A DNA stretch of 64,000 nt from the NCBI RefSeq assembly GCF_900129465.1, contig NZ_FSRA01000001.1, forward strand, positions 1,736,001 through 1,800,000, read 5' to 3'. The notes under the pieces are model-generated. The model did no database searches and was not told where the DNA came from. It saw only the letters and a program-made list of their open reading frames with translations. This document shows positions 1 through 7,613 of the stretch, piece by piece. Position numbers and translations under genes: made by a program. The DNA comes from Chitinophaga niabensis (GTDB lineage: Bacteria > Bacteroidota > Bacteroidia > Chitinophagales > Chitinophagaceae). How positions within the stretch are numbered: position 1 is the stretch's first letter; each line of letters starts with the position of its first letter.

Positions 1-279
1 GGGATTGTAGGCTACTTTACAGTACCTACTGTTGCCGGTTATATCATCAATGCCGGTGGTGCCGGGGCTATGGTATCTAAAGTTACCAGTGTGATGTCCA
101 GCATACCAGGGGCGCCGGTTTCTGCTGCTACTTCTGCGATTGATACTATGAAAAGCTTTCAGGACGGCAAGAAATACGATGCCGGTACCGGAATCTCAGG
201 CGCTATCGGCCGTGCATTTAAGACTGACGATGGTGATGGGAGTTTTCAGCACAGCAAACTGTCTGGCCGGGCGAAGTGA
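1..279 (+). CDS. traJ: Conjugative transposon protein TraJ, C-terminal end (partial)
   Basis: Reading frame 1 is open from the first base, so the gene begins outside the window. The visible 92 residues begin with a hydrophobic stretch, GYFTVPTVAGYIINAGGAG, that matches the C-terminal part of TraJ, a polytopic inner-membrane component of the Bacteroidota type IV-like mating machinery. The tail after it is glycine- and aspartate-rich and ends in a basic stretch. TraJ normally lies directly upstream of traK; here a methyltransferase gene separates the two. Identification rests on this motif and on traK, traM and traN downstream. Confidence 0.75.
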   Translation, partial: GIVGYFTVPTVAGYIINAGGAGAMVSKVTSVMSSIPGAPVSAATSAIDTMKSFQDGKKYDAGTGISGAIGRAFKTDDGDGSFQHSKLSGRAK

Positions 280-313
280 GTAATGTAACGTGACTGGATA
301 AGAATTAAAAGCA

Positions 314-334
314 CTGTGAAAATGAAATGTGTGA
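314..334 (+). repeat. 21-base direct repeat, left copy, before the methyltransferase
   Basis: This stretch is 20/21 identical to 1400-1420, which lies just before traK. The only difference is A versus G at the seventh base. The two copies bracket the methyltransferase gene, as if the traK leader had been copied when that gene was inserted into the tra operon. Confidence 0.7.
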
Positions 335-1296
335 TGGAGAAAGACAGGATATTTTTAAGTGACGCCCTTCAAGGGATGAAACAGCTTCCAGATAACAGCA
401 TTCAATGCTGCGTAACCAGCCCCCCTTACTGGAAAGCACGTGACTATAATATTGATGGACAATATGGCATGGAGGCATCTCCGGCATTATACGTTCAACA
501 GCTTGTTGCAGTCTTTAATGAGGTGAAACGGGTTCTTAAGCCAAACGGGACGCTGTGGCTGAACGTAGCCGATGTATATTGGACTGATGCTCACCGAAAA
601 GGTAGAAATGGCCATCACAATCCAAAATATAAAAAGCCGGGCCAGTCCAATGCCAGTATAGACGTTCAGGATTCCATCTTCGACAATCTAAAAGCAAAAG
701 ATCTGATAGGTATCCCATGGATACTTGCATTTGCTTTGCGTAATGCGGGGTGGCATTTGAGACAGGATATCATCTGGCACAAACCCAATGCTATGCCTGA
801 ACGTGTTGTTGACCGGTGCGCAAAGAGCCATGAGTATCTATTTCTTTTCAGCAAGTCTGCACGTTATCTGTTTAATCCAAAGGCCATTCGTGAACCAGCT
901 GCATATGACGGTCGGAAAGATACCATTTGCAAAGGCTCTCCTAAATATAGAGGCCAGAATATAACATTCAGTGGAAATGCCCATCCCAGGTGGCAGCTGG
1001 ATGATAACGGCCTTTTTGTGAGAAATAAAAGATCGGTCTGGAGCATCCCTTTAAAACCATTCTCAGGGCCACACGTTGCACCATTTCCTGAACAATTACC
1101 ATTGACCTGCATTATTGCGGGAACTGACGAGGGAGATACTGTTCTTGACCCTTTTATGGGCGCGGGAACAACTGCCATTGCCGCTAAAAGACTGAAGCGG
1201 TATTTCATAGGATTGGAATTGAATCCGCAATCTATCAGCATTGCGGAAAAAAGGCTTTTGGATTCATTTGGCTTATTTCAAAAAGGCATGTACTAA
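334..1296 (+). CDS. Site-specific DNA methyltransferase (N4-cytosine/N6-adenine type)
   Basis: Transfers a methyl group from S-adenosylmethionine to an exocyclic amino group of a base in DNA. The catalytic motif IV, TSPPYW, is near the N-terminus and the SAM-binding motif, DPFMGAGTTAIAAKRL, is near the C-terminus, the order of beta-class enzymes; SPPY favours N4-cytosine. Length, about 320 residues, fits the family. The frame also opens at GTG 316 and ATG 322, but that leader is duplicated before traK, where it is not coding, so ATG 334 is preferred. No restriction nuclease is adjacent, so it looks like an orphan enzyme that could protect the element from host restriction. It interrupts the usual traJ-traK order. 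Confidence 0.88.
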   Translation: MEKDRIFLSDALQGMKQLPDNSIQCCVTSPPYWKARDYNIDGQYGMEASPALYVQQLVAVFNEVKRVLKPNGTLWLNVADVYWTDAHRKGRNGHHNPKYKKPGQSNASIDVQDSIFDNLKAKDLIGIPWILAFALRNAGWHLRQDIIWHKPNAMPERVVDRCAKSHEYLFLFSKSARYLFNPKAIREPAAYDGRKDTICKGSPKYRGQNITFSGNAHPRWQLDDNGLFVRNKRSVWSIPLKPFSGPHVAPFPEQLPLTCIIAGTDEGDTVLDPFMGAGTTAIAAKRLKRYFIGLELNPQSISIAEKRLLDSFGLFQKGMY

Positions 1297-1399
1297 TAGC
1301 AGAATACTATGAAGAATACAGAAATGAAATTTCCTCTTGCCCGGTCTAAAATAATGACATATTGACAAAGTAGTCGAAATGAAGTGATAAATAATTGAA
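1297..1399. other. Short gap between methyltransferase and traK
   Basis: About 100 bases, AT-rich, with no open frame of interest. No clear terminator hairpin is visible, so traK may be read through from the methyltransferase transcript. Confidence 0.4.
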
Positions 1400-1420
1400 C
1401 TGTGAGAATGAAATGTGTGA
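1400..1420 (+). repeat. 21-base direct repeat, right copy, before traK
   Basis: Second copy of the repeat at 314-334 (20/21 identical). It sits a few bases before the traK start and probably represents the original leader of traK. Confidence 0.7.
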
Positions 1421-1423
1421 GTG

Positions 1424-2041
1424 ATGTTCAAAATGATGAAAAATGTAGATGTGGCCTTCCGCTACATTAGAGCTATAAGTTTGTTAACAGCTGGTGGCTG
1501 TATAGTGATCTGTTCATTGATCATTTATAAAAGCTATGAGTTGGCCGGTAAAACCCAGGACAGGATCTATGTGCTTGCCGGAGGAAAGGTATTGGAAGCC
1601 TTTGCTTCAGAAAGAAAAGACAACATTGGTGTAGAGGGCCGTGATCATGTAAAAATGTTTCATTTCTATTTCTTCACCTTAAGCCCAGATGAAAAGGCCA
1701 TTCAGCAAAATATCAATAAGGCTTTGTACCTGGCAGACCGATCTGCCAAGAGCCAGTATGATGACCTTAAGGAGCGGAATTATTACAGCAATCTTATCAG
1801 CGGCAATGTCAATCAGACTATTCAGGTAGATTCCGTAATGCTGGATACTCAGCAGTACCCCTACTACTTCCGCTGCTTTGCCAGCCAGGAACTTACCCGC
1901 CCAACTTCAATCGTGCAACGTAGGCTGGTCACAGAAGGTTTTCTCCGGAATGTCAGCAGAAGCGAAAACAACGCGCATGGATTCCTGGTGGAGCGCTGGA
2001 ATGTAATTGAAAATACGGATGTCAATATTAAAAGCAGGTAA
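1424..2041 (+). CDS. traK: Conjugative transposon protein TraK
   Basis: Bitopic inner-membrane protein of the mating-pair formation apparatus, comparable to VirB8-like parts of other type IV systems. About 205 residues, the usual TraK length. One membrane helix lies near residues 17-38. The family pattern follows: an IYVLAGGKVLEA stretch, a segment on MFHFYFFTLSPDEKAIQQNI, and a late RLVTEGFLRNVSRSENNAHG block that matches TraK closely. A GTG at 1421 is in frame; ATG 1424 gives the family-like start MFKMMKN. It ends 5 bases before the next gene, consistent with an operon. Confidence 0.9.
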   Translation: MFKMMKNVDVAFRYIRAISLLTAGGCIVICSLIIYKSYELAGKTQDRIYVLAGGKVLEAFASERKDNIGVEGRDHVKMFHFYFFTLSPDEKAIQQNINKALYLADRSAKSQYDDLKERNYYSNLISGNVNQTIQVDSVMLDTQQYPYYFRCFASQELTRPTSIVQRRLVTEGFLRNVSRSENNAHGFLVERWNVIENTDVNIKSR

Positions 2042-2046
2042 CAGTC

Positions 2047-2457
2047 ATGAAAAGGAATATAGAAAAGCCATTGTCAGACCAAAAGGCCAAAATCGCCAGG
2101 CAGATTGCAGCGCGGGTCATTTATGTGCAACAGAAATGGGCAGGTACTATGACTTCTCTTGCGGGTAAGTTCAGTATTTCCGCGCAAAAAAAAATACTGG
2201 TAACAGGTACTGCACTTGCAGCGGTTTTTTGCTTTAGCCTCATCATGAGAACATTTTCTACTGGAAAAGTTTCGAACACCAAGGATATTCTCCCTGTATC
2301 AGGCGCCCCGGTGCAGCAACAAAAGCAGAACAGAGCCAGAAATGCAGATTGGGAAAAAATCCGGGAAATGAATCCTGCTTTAGTCGATTCTCTTTGGGCA
2401 GCATTTATTAATAAACAAAAGAACATTAAACTCAATAACAATGGAAAATCAAACTAA
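2047..2457 (+). CDS. Small membrane protein in the traL position of the ICE
   Basis: 136 residues lying between traK and traM, the place occupied by traL in CTnDOT-like elements. It has a basic N-terminus, one clear membrane helix around residues 52-70 (TGTALAAVFCFSLIMRTF), and a hydrophilic tail ending in an asparagine- and lysine-rich segment. TraL proteins share little sequence but keep this topology, so the call is positional. Its last 17 bases overlap the start of traM, which points to translational coupling. Confidence 0.6.
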   Translation: MKRNIEKPLSDQKAKIARQIAARVIYVQQKWAGTMTSLAGKFSISAQKKILVTGTALAAVFCFSLIMRTFSTGKVSNTKDILPVSGAPVQQQKQNRARNADWEKIREMNPALVDSLWAAFINKQKNIKLNNNGKSN

Positions 2458-3715
2458 AGAAATGCAGCAGCGGAGGTTTCAGTTTATGCTCCCTGTGCTT
2501 GTTATCCCCTTTCTTACTTTATTGTTCTGGGCGCTGGGAGGCGGTACCGGGAATAATGTGGTGGCACAGGCTCCAATAACAAAAGGTATAAAAACTGAAC
2601 TGCCCGTAGTTAATATAAAGCAAGATCCGGCTAACAAAATGAGTTATTATGACCTGGCTAATGCCGATTCTCTTGCAAATAATGAACTGAAGAAGAATGA
2701 CCCTTATTACCAGGGCAATGCCAGTACTGGAATAGCAGATCAATTAAATATATACGGGCGCATAAATCAGCCCGGCATCAATACTTCCAGCTTTGGCGGA
2801 AATGGTTTTAATGCCAATGAAGCAGCAATTTATCAGCGGGTCAATGACATTAATACCGCCCTCAATCAACCAGCTATGCAGCCTTCTGTACCATTTAATC
2901 AGGGAATGAATCCTTATGCCGGTCAAGGCGCTACAAAAGCAGACCTGGACAGGCTGGAACAAATGATGAAAATGATGGAATCCGGAGAAAGAAAGCCGGA
3001 TGCTGAAATGCAGGAGGTGAATACCATGCTGGAGCGCATTATGGATATACAGAACCCCGGTGTTGCGCAGGAAAAAATACGTGCTGCCTCTAAGAAGAAA
3101 AAAGAACAGGTATTCCCAGTATCTGCTGAATCGCGTCCCGAACCAGTGGCATTATTGAAAACTGAGGCTAGTGCACACAATGAGGCGTCGGCAGAAGGAT
3201 TCTTTTCCCTGAAGCCGCGTAAATCCAACGAAGAATTTCCTTCCAATACCATTAAAGCTGTGGTACATGGAACACAAACCCTGCTTTCTGGTGCGGAGCT
3301 GAAAATGAGGCTGTTAAAGCCCGCCTTCATTAATGGGGTTAAAATTCCTAAAGACAACATTATAACCGGTATCGCGACCCTGAATGGTGAACGTCTGATG
3401 GTTAGTGTGGAGCAGATCCAGTATGGTGATCATTTGTTTCCTGTGAGCCTATCAGTATTTGACCTCAGTGGTCTGGAAGGTATCCGTATTGAAGGGGCTA
3501 TGTCGCGTGATGTAGCAACACAATCTGGTGCAGGTGCCCTTCAGGGTATAAACCTGCCAATGCTCGAGCCTTCTATTGCTGCCCAGGCCGCATCCGCTGG
3601 TATTGAATTTACCAAAGGTCTGATCGGCAAAAAATCGAAACTTATTCCTTTTACCGTAAAAGCTGGCCATAAGATTTTGCTGAAGGATGAAAACCAGCGC
3701 AGTGAAGTACAATAG
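2441..3715 (+). CDS. traM: Conjugative transposon protein TraM
   Basis: Component of the envelope-spanning mating channel, comparable in layout to VirB10-like proteins. 424 residues: a cytoplasmic N-terminus, one membrane helix near residues 15-35 (FMLPVLVIPFLTLLFWALGG), a long asparagine-, glutamine- and alanine-rich middle, and a conserved periplasmic C-terminal domain from about residue 270 (AVVHGTQTLLSGAELKMRLL) to the end. That domain carries the family signature with GVKIPKDNIITGIATLNGER. The start overlaps the preceding gene, and traN follows after 23 bases. Confidence 0.9.
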   Translation: MENQTKEMQQRRFQFMLPVLVIPFLTLLFWALGGGTGNNVVAQAPITKGIKTELPVVNIKQDPANKMSYYDLANADSLANNELKKNDPYYQGNASTGIADQLNIYGRINQPGINTSSFGGNGFNANEAAIYQRVNDINTALNQPAMQPSVPFNQGMNPYAGQGATKADLDRLEQMMKMMESGERKPDAEMQEVNTMLERIMDIQNPGVAQEKIRAASKKKKEQVFPVSAESRPEPVALLKTEASAHNEASAEGFFSLKPRKSNEEFPSNTIKAVVHGTQTLLSGAELKMRLLKPAFINGVKIPKDNIITGIATLNGERLMVSVEQIQYGDHLFPVSLSVFDLSGLEGIRIEGAMSRDVATQSGAGALQGINLPMLEPSIAAQAASAGIEFTKGLIGKKSKLIPFTVKAGHKILLKDENQRSEVQ

Positions 3716-3738
3716 CAAATAACATAAAAACAATTAAA

Positions 3739-4590
3739 ATGAACATGAAAAGGAAATGTGTAAAAAGGATGGTATGGATATTCATGTTATTCTTTACAGT
3801 ATCGGCAGGTGCCCAGGATGCTGTTAAATTGAAGTCTGTTGCCGCCCCGATTTCGATTGCGGTTGGAAGGTACAAAGCTACCAACCTTATCTTCCCATTC
3901 GGAATCAAAAGCGCCTACTGGGTAAATAAAGACTTATCGGTATTGCAGATTGATGGGCTGGAAAACGTGCTGATGGTGAATGCTAGGAACGATTCTTTAA
4001 AAGAGACGAACCTGACTGTAGCAACGAATGACGGATCGCTGTATTCATTTAATGTCAGTTATACCACCAATCCTAACGTGTTAAATCTAAAGGTGAACGA
4101 ATCAGGTAGTACCGCACAGGCGTCCGGCTTGTTAAGCCCTGATGACCTCAACGAAGTCAGGATAAACAGTCTTGCAGAGCGGCTGGCTACAAAGAAAGCC
4201 GTAATAGGTAACATCAGGGACAGAAATTTTGATATCGCTATGGAACTGACAGGTATCTATGTTGATGGGGATGTACTGTATTTTCAACTGGCTTTAATGA
4301 ATAACAGCAACCTGAGGTATACCGTTGATCAGCTCCGCTTCTTTATCAGGGACCAGAAGAAGTCCAAACGCACATCTTCACAGGAGGTTCAGGTAATACC
4401 ATTATTTGTATTCGGAAACCGAAAGATGATAGAACCGCAGTCCAGTCAGGTATTGGTTTATGCAATTGAAAAATTTACCATACCTCTCAATCAAAGCTTA
4501 AATGTCCAGTTGCTAGAAAAAAATGGTGGCAGGAACGTTTCTATTAAAATTGGAAACAGGTCGATTATAAAGGCAAAGCCTGTGAATTAA
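3739..4590 (+). CDS. traN: Conjugative transposon protein TraN
   Basis: Periplasmic or outer-membrane-associated part of the mating apparatus (DUF4138 family), comparable in role to VirB9. 283 residues with a signal peptide ending in VSAGAQ around residue 25; ATG 3745 is an alternative start. The signature ATNLIFPFGIKSAYW followed by DVGS-type repeats (LQIDGLENVLMVNARND) is clear. A basic segment and a beta-rich C-terminal domain follow. It is the last recognisable tra gene before accessory proteins begin. Confidence 0.9.
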   Translation: MNMKRKCVKRMVWIFMLFFTVSAGAQDAVKLKSVAAPISIAVGRYKATNLIFPFGIKSAYWVNKDLSVLQIDGLENVLMVNARNDSLKETNLTVATNDGSLYSFNVSYTTNPNVLNLKVNESGSTAQASGLLSPDDLNEVRINSLAERLATKKAVIGNIRDRNFDIAMELTGIYVDGDVLYFQLALMNNSNLRYTVDQLRFFIRDQKKSKRTSSQEVQVIPLFVFGNRKMIEPQSSQVLVYAIEKFTIPLNQSLNVQLLEKNGGRNVSIKIGNRSIIKAKPVN

Positions 4591-4644
4591 ACAGTTTATC
4601 AACTGCAAACAACTAAAACAAATAGATTAATAAAAAATAATAAC

Positions 4645-5625
4645 ATGGAAGAATTGAATTATGTGGGCGTAGAAAGAAGGGTTTTTTCTACCGGTGTGGG
4701 TAACGATTTAGATTTACCACTAAGAGTTAACATGGAAAAGGGTTTGGACGAATTCTCATTGCCATACACAAAAACCTATGGCGAAGTCAAGGCAGATGCA
4801 GAATATAACTTCAAAAAAAGCGATAAGGGGAATTATTTTTTCAATTCAATGGAAGTTACCGCGAACATTGGGGATGAAAAGTTCTCTCAGAAATTTTACG
4901 TGGATAACACCTATGATCCAAAGCTCCGGGAACAATATCCTGACCTAAATGCAAATTTTACTTTGAAAGAGGCTGTGAATTTCCTGTGTGGCCGTTTTGT
5001 AATGAAACTGCATGTTTCGAGAAAAATAAAAGATGATACTAAGGAGTTTTCAATTGCAAATTCTACAAAGGTCATTGAGCCTGCATTTTTGGAGATAGAC
5101 CTTACAGATAAGGACAAGTACGGTAACTATTTGGTAAAAACGTTTAAAGGCGATCATCTTGACGCTTTCGAAAGAAAGCTCAACGAAATGCCATTGAAAA
5201 ACCTTCAGAATCCAGCACAGAAAGCAGCCTTAATGAAATCATTAAGGAGAGGTGACCCTAAAATCCCAGTGACTTTTGTAGCTGATGGAAAAGAGTACAA
5301 ACGGTATATCGAGTTCAATGCCAGGTATAAAAATTTCAAAGTATCAGACAGCTATCTGTCAGTTAAGGAAAAGAAAGAACAGGAAAAGGAGTTGCAGCAG
5401 TCTGTACCGGAGGTTAAGCAGGATAATGCCAAGGAAAAGCAAAAAGGTTCAAAGCAAACAAAGCCCTCTTCCAGTGCAAAGGTCACTGGAAAGCCTGCAG
5501 CAGCAAAGAAGCAGAATATAAAAACTGGAAAGGCTGCTTCCACAGCATCGGTGCCGAAGAAGCCGGCAATAAAAAATGGGAAACCTGCTTCTAAAAAAAG
5601 ACGAGGCTCAAAAGTTGGGGGCTAA
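4645..5625 (+). CDS. DUF3945-like ICE accessory protein with a lysine/alanine-rich tail
   Basis: 326 residues, no signal peptide or membrane helix. Residues about 105-250 follow the DUF3945 layout common in Bacteroidota mobile elements: FTLKEAVNFLCGR, then a DKDKYGNYLVKTF strand pair, then a helix on LMKSLRRGDPKIPVTF, then the DGKEYKRYIEFNARYKNFKV end. From residue 240 on, the protein is a low-complexity lysine, alanine and serine tail that resembles a histone-like, nucleic-acid-binding extension. The next gene has the same layout, so the two may be paralogues. Function is not known; the family is usually near topoisomerase or replication genes of ICEs. Confidence 0.55.
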   Translation: MEELNYVGVERRVFSTGVGNDLDLPLRVNMEKGLDEFSLPYTKTYGEVKADAEYNFKKSDKGNYFFNSMEVTANIGDEKFSQKFYVDNTYDPKLREQYPDLNANFTLKEAVNFLCGRFVMKLHVSRKIKDDTKEFSIANSTKVIEPAFLEIDLTDKDKYGNYLVKTFKGDHLDAFERKLNEMPLKNLQNPAQKAALMKSLRRGDPKIPVTFVADGKEYKRYIEFNARYKNFKVSDSYLSVKEKKEQEKELQQSVPEVKQDNAKEKQKGSKQTKPSSSAKVTGKPAAAKKQNIKTGKAASTASVPKKPAIKNGKPASKKRRGSKVGG

Positions 5626-5667
5626 TCCCCCAACCCCTGTACATGTGGCACCAGTAAATGAAGCAAA

Positions 5668-6744
5668 ATGGAAAATCTAAATGATAGGATAGCTGATGAT
5701 CTTAGGGTTTGGGAAGAAAGGAATGTGGCAGATGCCAAAATTTACTCACCTGAAGAACGTGCAACTACCAAATATCAATCCGATCAGCTAAAGGAGCTTA
5801 AAAAAATATACCTGAAATATTACGCGATCAAGGAACACCGGAGTGATATCGCGCTGAAAAACCTGAAGAACAAGATAGAATTAATGGAAAGCAAACTTCA
5901 TAAGGGGTATTTCTCCCGGCTTTGGGAAAAGATTAAGGATGCTGTTCGATTCCGGGGTTTTGTAAAAAGTATCCAGGTGAGGAATGAGCAGGATTATGAT
6001 CAGGTCAGGTCTTTTCTTAGCCAGACAAACCAGGGTCAAGATTTCAAACCTCAGTATATTTTAGGGGCAAGGGAAATTAAGATTCCAAATAACGACTATT
6101 ATCAGATGTCCCCGACTGAAATTATGAATTCCAGTTTTGACCTGACAAGAAGTGACGATGGTTTTAACATGACCTCTTATAAAGTCCGGATTTTATCTAC
6201 AGTTGATCCTTCAAATGTAAAAGAAGTAACGTTTCAGCATAGGTCTCACCAGTGGTTGAATAGAGAACAAATATATGGCTTGGCATCAGGAGAACCAGTG
6301 TTACATGTTGATCATAAGGGGAATAGAGTATGGCTTAAGCTGAATCAATTTGATAAGGATAAGGACGGGAATACACAGATGATGCGTGTTAGCGGTGATG
6401 ACTTTAACATCAGGGATGCCATTCAACATTCAGCACTTAAAGATAAGCTATCGGAAAACGCTGAAGCGGCCTTGACGAAAAAGCTTCATAACGGAAATGT
6501 GGTTGATCTGACTGTTTCCCAAAATGACGGTGATCGTGTATTTCGTGTCCGGGCAGATCCTTTAGGAAGATCACTAATCGTAAAATCACTTGGGGCAGGG
6601 AATACTACCGTGAAAATGGGTAATACCGGCAGCTCATTAAAAGTGCGTTATAAGGCAAATACCGGGCAGAAGATCCCCGCCAACAAAGCCGGGCAAGCTG
6701 GTAAAACACCAAGGAAACCGCATATGAAAGTTGTAAAAAGATAG
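5668..6744 (+). CDS. Second DUF3945-like ICE accessory protein
   Basis: 358 residues, soluble, with a basic C-terminal tail. The N-terminal 130 residues are helical and charged, with a likely coiled coil at 45-75. Residues about 200-320 repeat the layout of the preceding protein: LNREQIYGLASGEPV, VWLKLNQFDKDKDGNTQMMRV, a helix with DKLSENAEAALTKKL, then GNVVDLTVSQNDGDRVFRVR. It ends with a glycine- and lysine-rich tail like that of its neighbour. The spacing of 42 bases suggests co-transcription. The stop overlaps the GTG codon that opens the next frame. Function unknown. Confidence 0.5.
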   Translation: MENLNDRIADDLRVWEERNVADAKIYSPEERATTKYQSDQLKELKKIYLKYYAIKEHRSDIALKNLKNKIELMESKLHKGYFSRLWEKIKDAVRFRGFVKSIQVRNEQDYDQVRSFLSQTNQGQDFKPQYILGAREIKIPNNDYYQMSPTEIMNSSFDLTRSDDGFNMTSYKVRILSTVDPSNVKEVTFQHRSHQWLNREQIYGLASGEPVLHVDHKGNRVWLKLNQFDKDKDGNTQMMRVSGDDFNIRDAIQHSALKDKLSENAEAALTKKLHNGNVVDLTVSQNDGDRVFRVRADPLGRSLIVKSLGAGNTTVKMGNTGSSLKVRYKANTGQKIPANKAGQAGKTPRKPHMKVVKR

Positions 6745-6749
6745 TGAAG

Positions 6750-7091
6750 ATGGAAAGTTGTGGTATTCTTATGAATTTCTTTTCGGTGTCCGAACATGAT
6801 TGTAGAATAGGTAAAGGGCACCTCGCACTATACGTGGCACTTTTTCTGCATTGGAGAAAGTCAGGTTACCCCGTTCCTTTCAGAACCTTCAGCCAGCAAG
6901 TCATGCCGCTGGCAAAGATTTCAGCTGCTTCTACCTATCACAGGCTGCTGAAGGATTTATGTGAGTTTGGTTACATCGGGTATACGCCTTCCTTCTATAA
7001 AGGCAAGGCTAGTGAACTGTACTTTAATTGTGAGAGTGAAAGAGTGAAGGATGAGAAAGGAGCAGTTGATTACGCTGGAGGATCTGGATAA
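6750..7091 (+). CDS. Small winged-helix-like DNA-binding protein of the ICE
   Basis: About 113 residues. The core reads as a winged-helix fold: a helix on LALYVALFLHWRKSGYPVPF, then ISAASTYHRLLKDLCEFGYI as probable recognition helix, then a short wing. Small proteins of this type are common beside excisionase genes in Bacteroidota ICEs and are thought to act in regulation or replication. GTG 6744 overlaps the preceding stop; ATG 6750 is the more likely start. Its 3' end overlaps the next gene by 41 bases. Confidence 0.55.
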   Translation: MESCGILMNFFSVSEHDCRIGKGHLALYVALFLHWRKSGYPVPFRTFSQQVMPLAKISAASTYHRLLKDLCEFGYIGYTPSFYKGKASELYFNCESERVKDEKGAVDYAGGSG

Positions 7092-7332
7092 TTTCAAAGT
7101 GGAATTGTTAGACGGTGTAAAGCAGTTATTAAAAGAATGCAAAGGTCAGCCTGCAAAGCAATGGATCAAGACCTCTGAGCTGGTAAAGAGCTACAAATTT
7201 TCCCCTGGTAAACTTCAAAAAATGAGAGATCAGGGCCTACTGGCATTTACCCGCATCGGAGGTGACATCTATTATGATCAGGATGATATCAAAGCTATGT
7301 TTGAGCAGCTTAAAACTCCAGCATTGAAATGA
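7051..7332 (+). CDS. Helix-turn-helix excisionase-like protein
   Basis: 93 residues. The C-terminal half is a MerR/excisionase-type helix-turn-helix: WIKTSELVKSYKFSPGKLQK, a turn, then a wing on LLAFTRIGGDIYYDQDDIKAM. The N-terminal helix (ITLEDLDNFKVELLDGVKQL) is typical of the HTH_17-type proteins found in Bacteroidota ICEs, where they act as Xis or excision regulators together with the integrase. Overlaps its neighbours on both sides, so the three small genes form one translational unit. Confidence 0.7.
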   Translation: MRKEQLITLEDLDNFKVELLDGVKQLLKECKGQPAKQWIKTSELVKSYKFSPGKLQKMRDQGLLAFTRIGGDIYYDQDDIKAMFEQLKTPALK

Positions 7333-7541
7333 CAATGGTGATGAACAACAGAAAGGGGCATGGCAAAGACGTGCCCCCTAACAAAACCCATGTGCTGATA
7401 TACTTTATCCAACAAGGAAGCACCGCTGTGGAAGGTACCTCATTTTATGAATACTATGACAATCTCAAATGGAAAAACCCGCAGGGCATTACTCTTACCA
7501 ACTGGAAGACGGCTGCTTGGCAATGGATATGGTATTTATAA
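7329..7541 (+). CDS. Small ICE-associated hypothetical protein
   Basis: 70 residues, starting in an ATGA overlap with the excisionase-like gene. The C-terminal pattern, with FYEYYDNLKWKNPQG followed by NWKTAAWQWIW, is seen in other small proteins of Bacteroidota mobile elements and recalls the DnaT/replication-associated small domain. That relation is remembered, not searched. No catalytic motif is present. Confidence 0.5.
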   Translation: MTMVMNNRKGHGKDVPPNKTHVLIYFIQQGSTAVEGTSFYEYYDNLKWKNPQGITLTNWKTAAWQWIWYL

Positions 7542-7613
7542 TCTTAATCTTCCCAACGTTTCATATGTCTGCTTTTTTAACCCTATAAATTCAAATTTTA
7601 ACTAAATTATTAT

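Noticed and set aside
305..487. Open frame on the minus strand opposite the methyltransferase start
   Set aside because: The overlapping plus-strand gene has clear methyltransferase motifs; this frame has none.
334..1296. Restriction-modification system
   Set aside because: No restriction nuclease or specificity gene is next to the methyltransferase.
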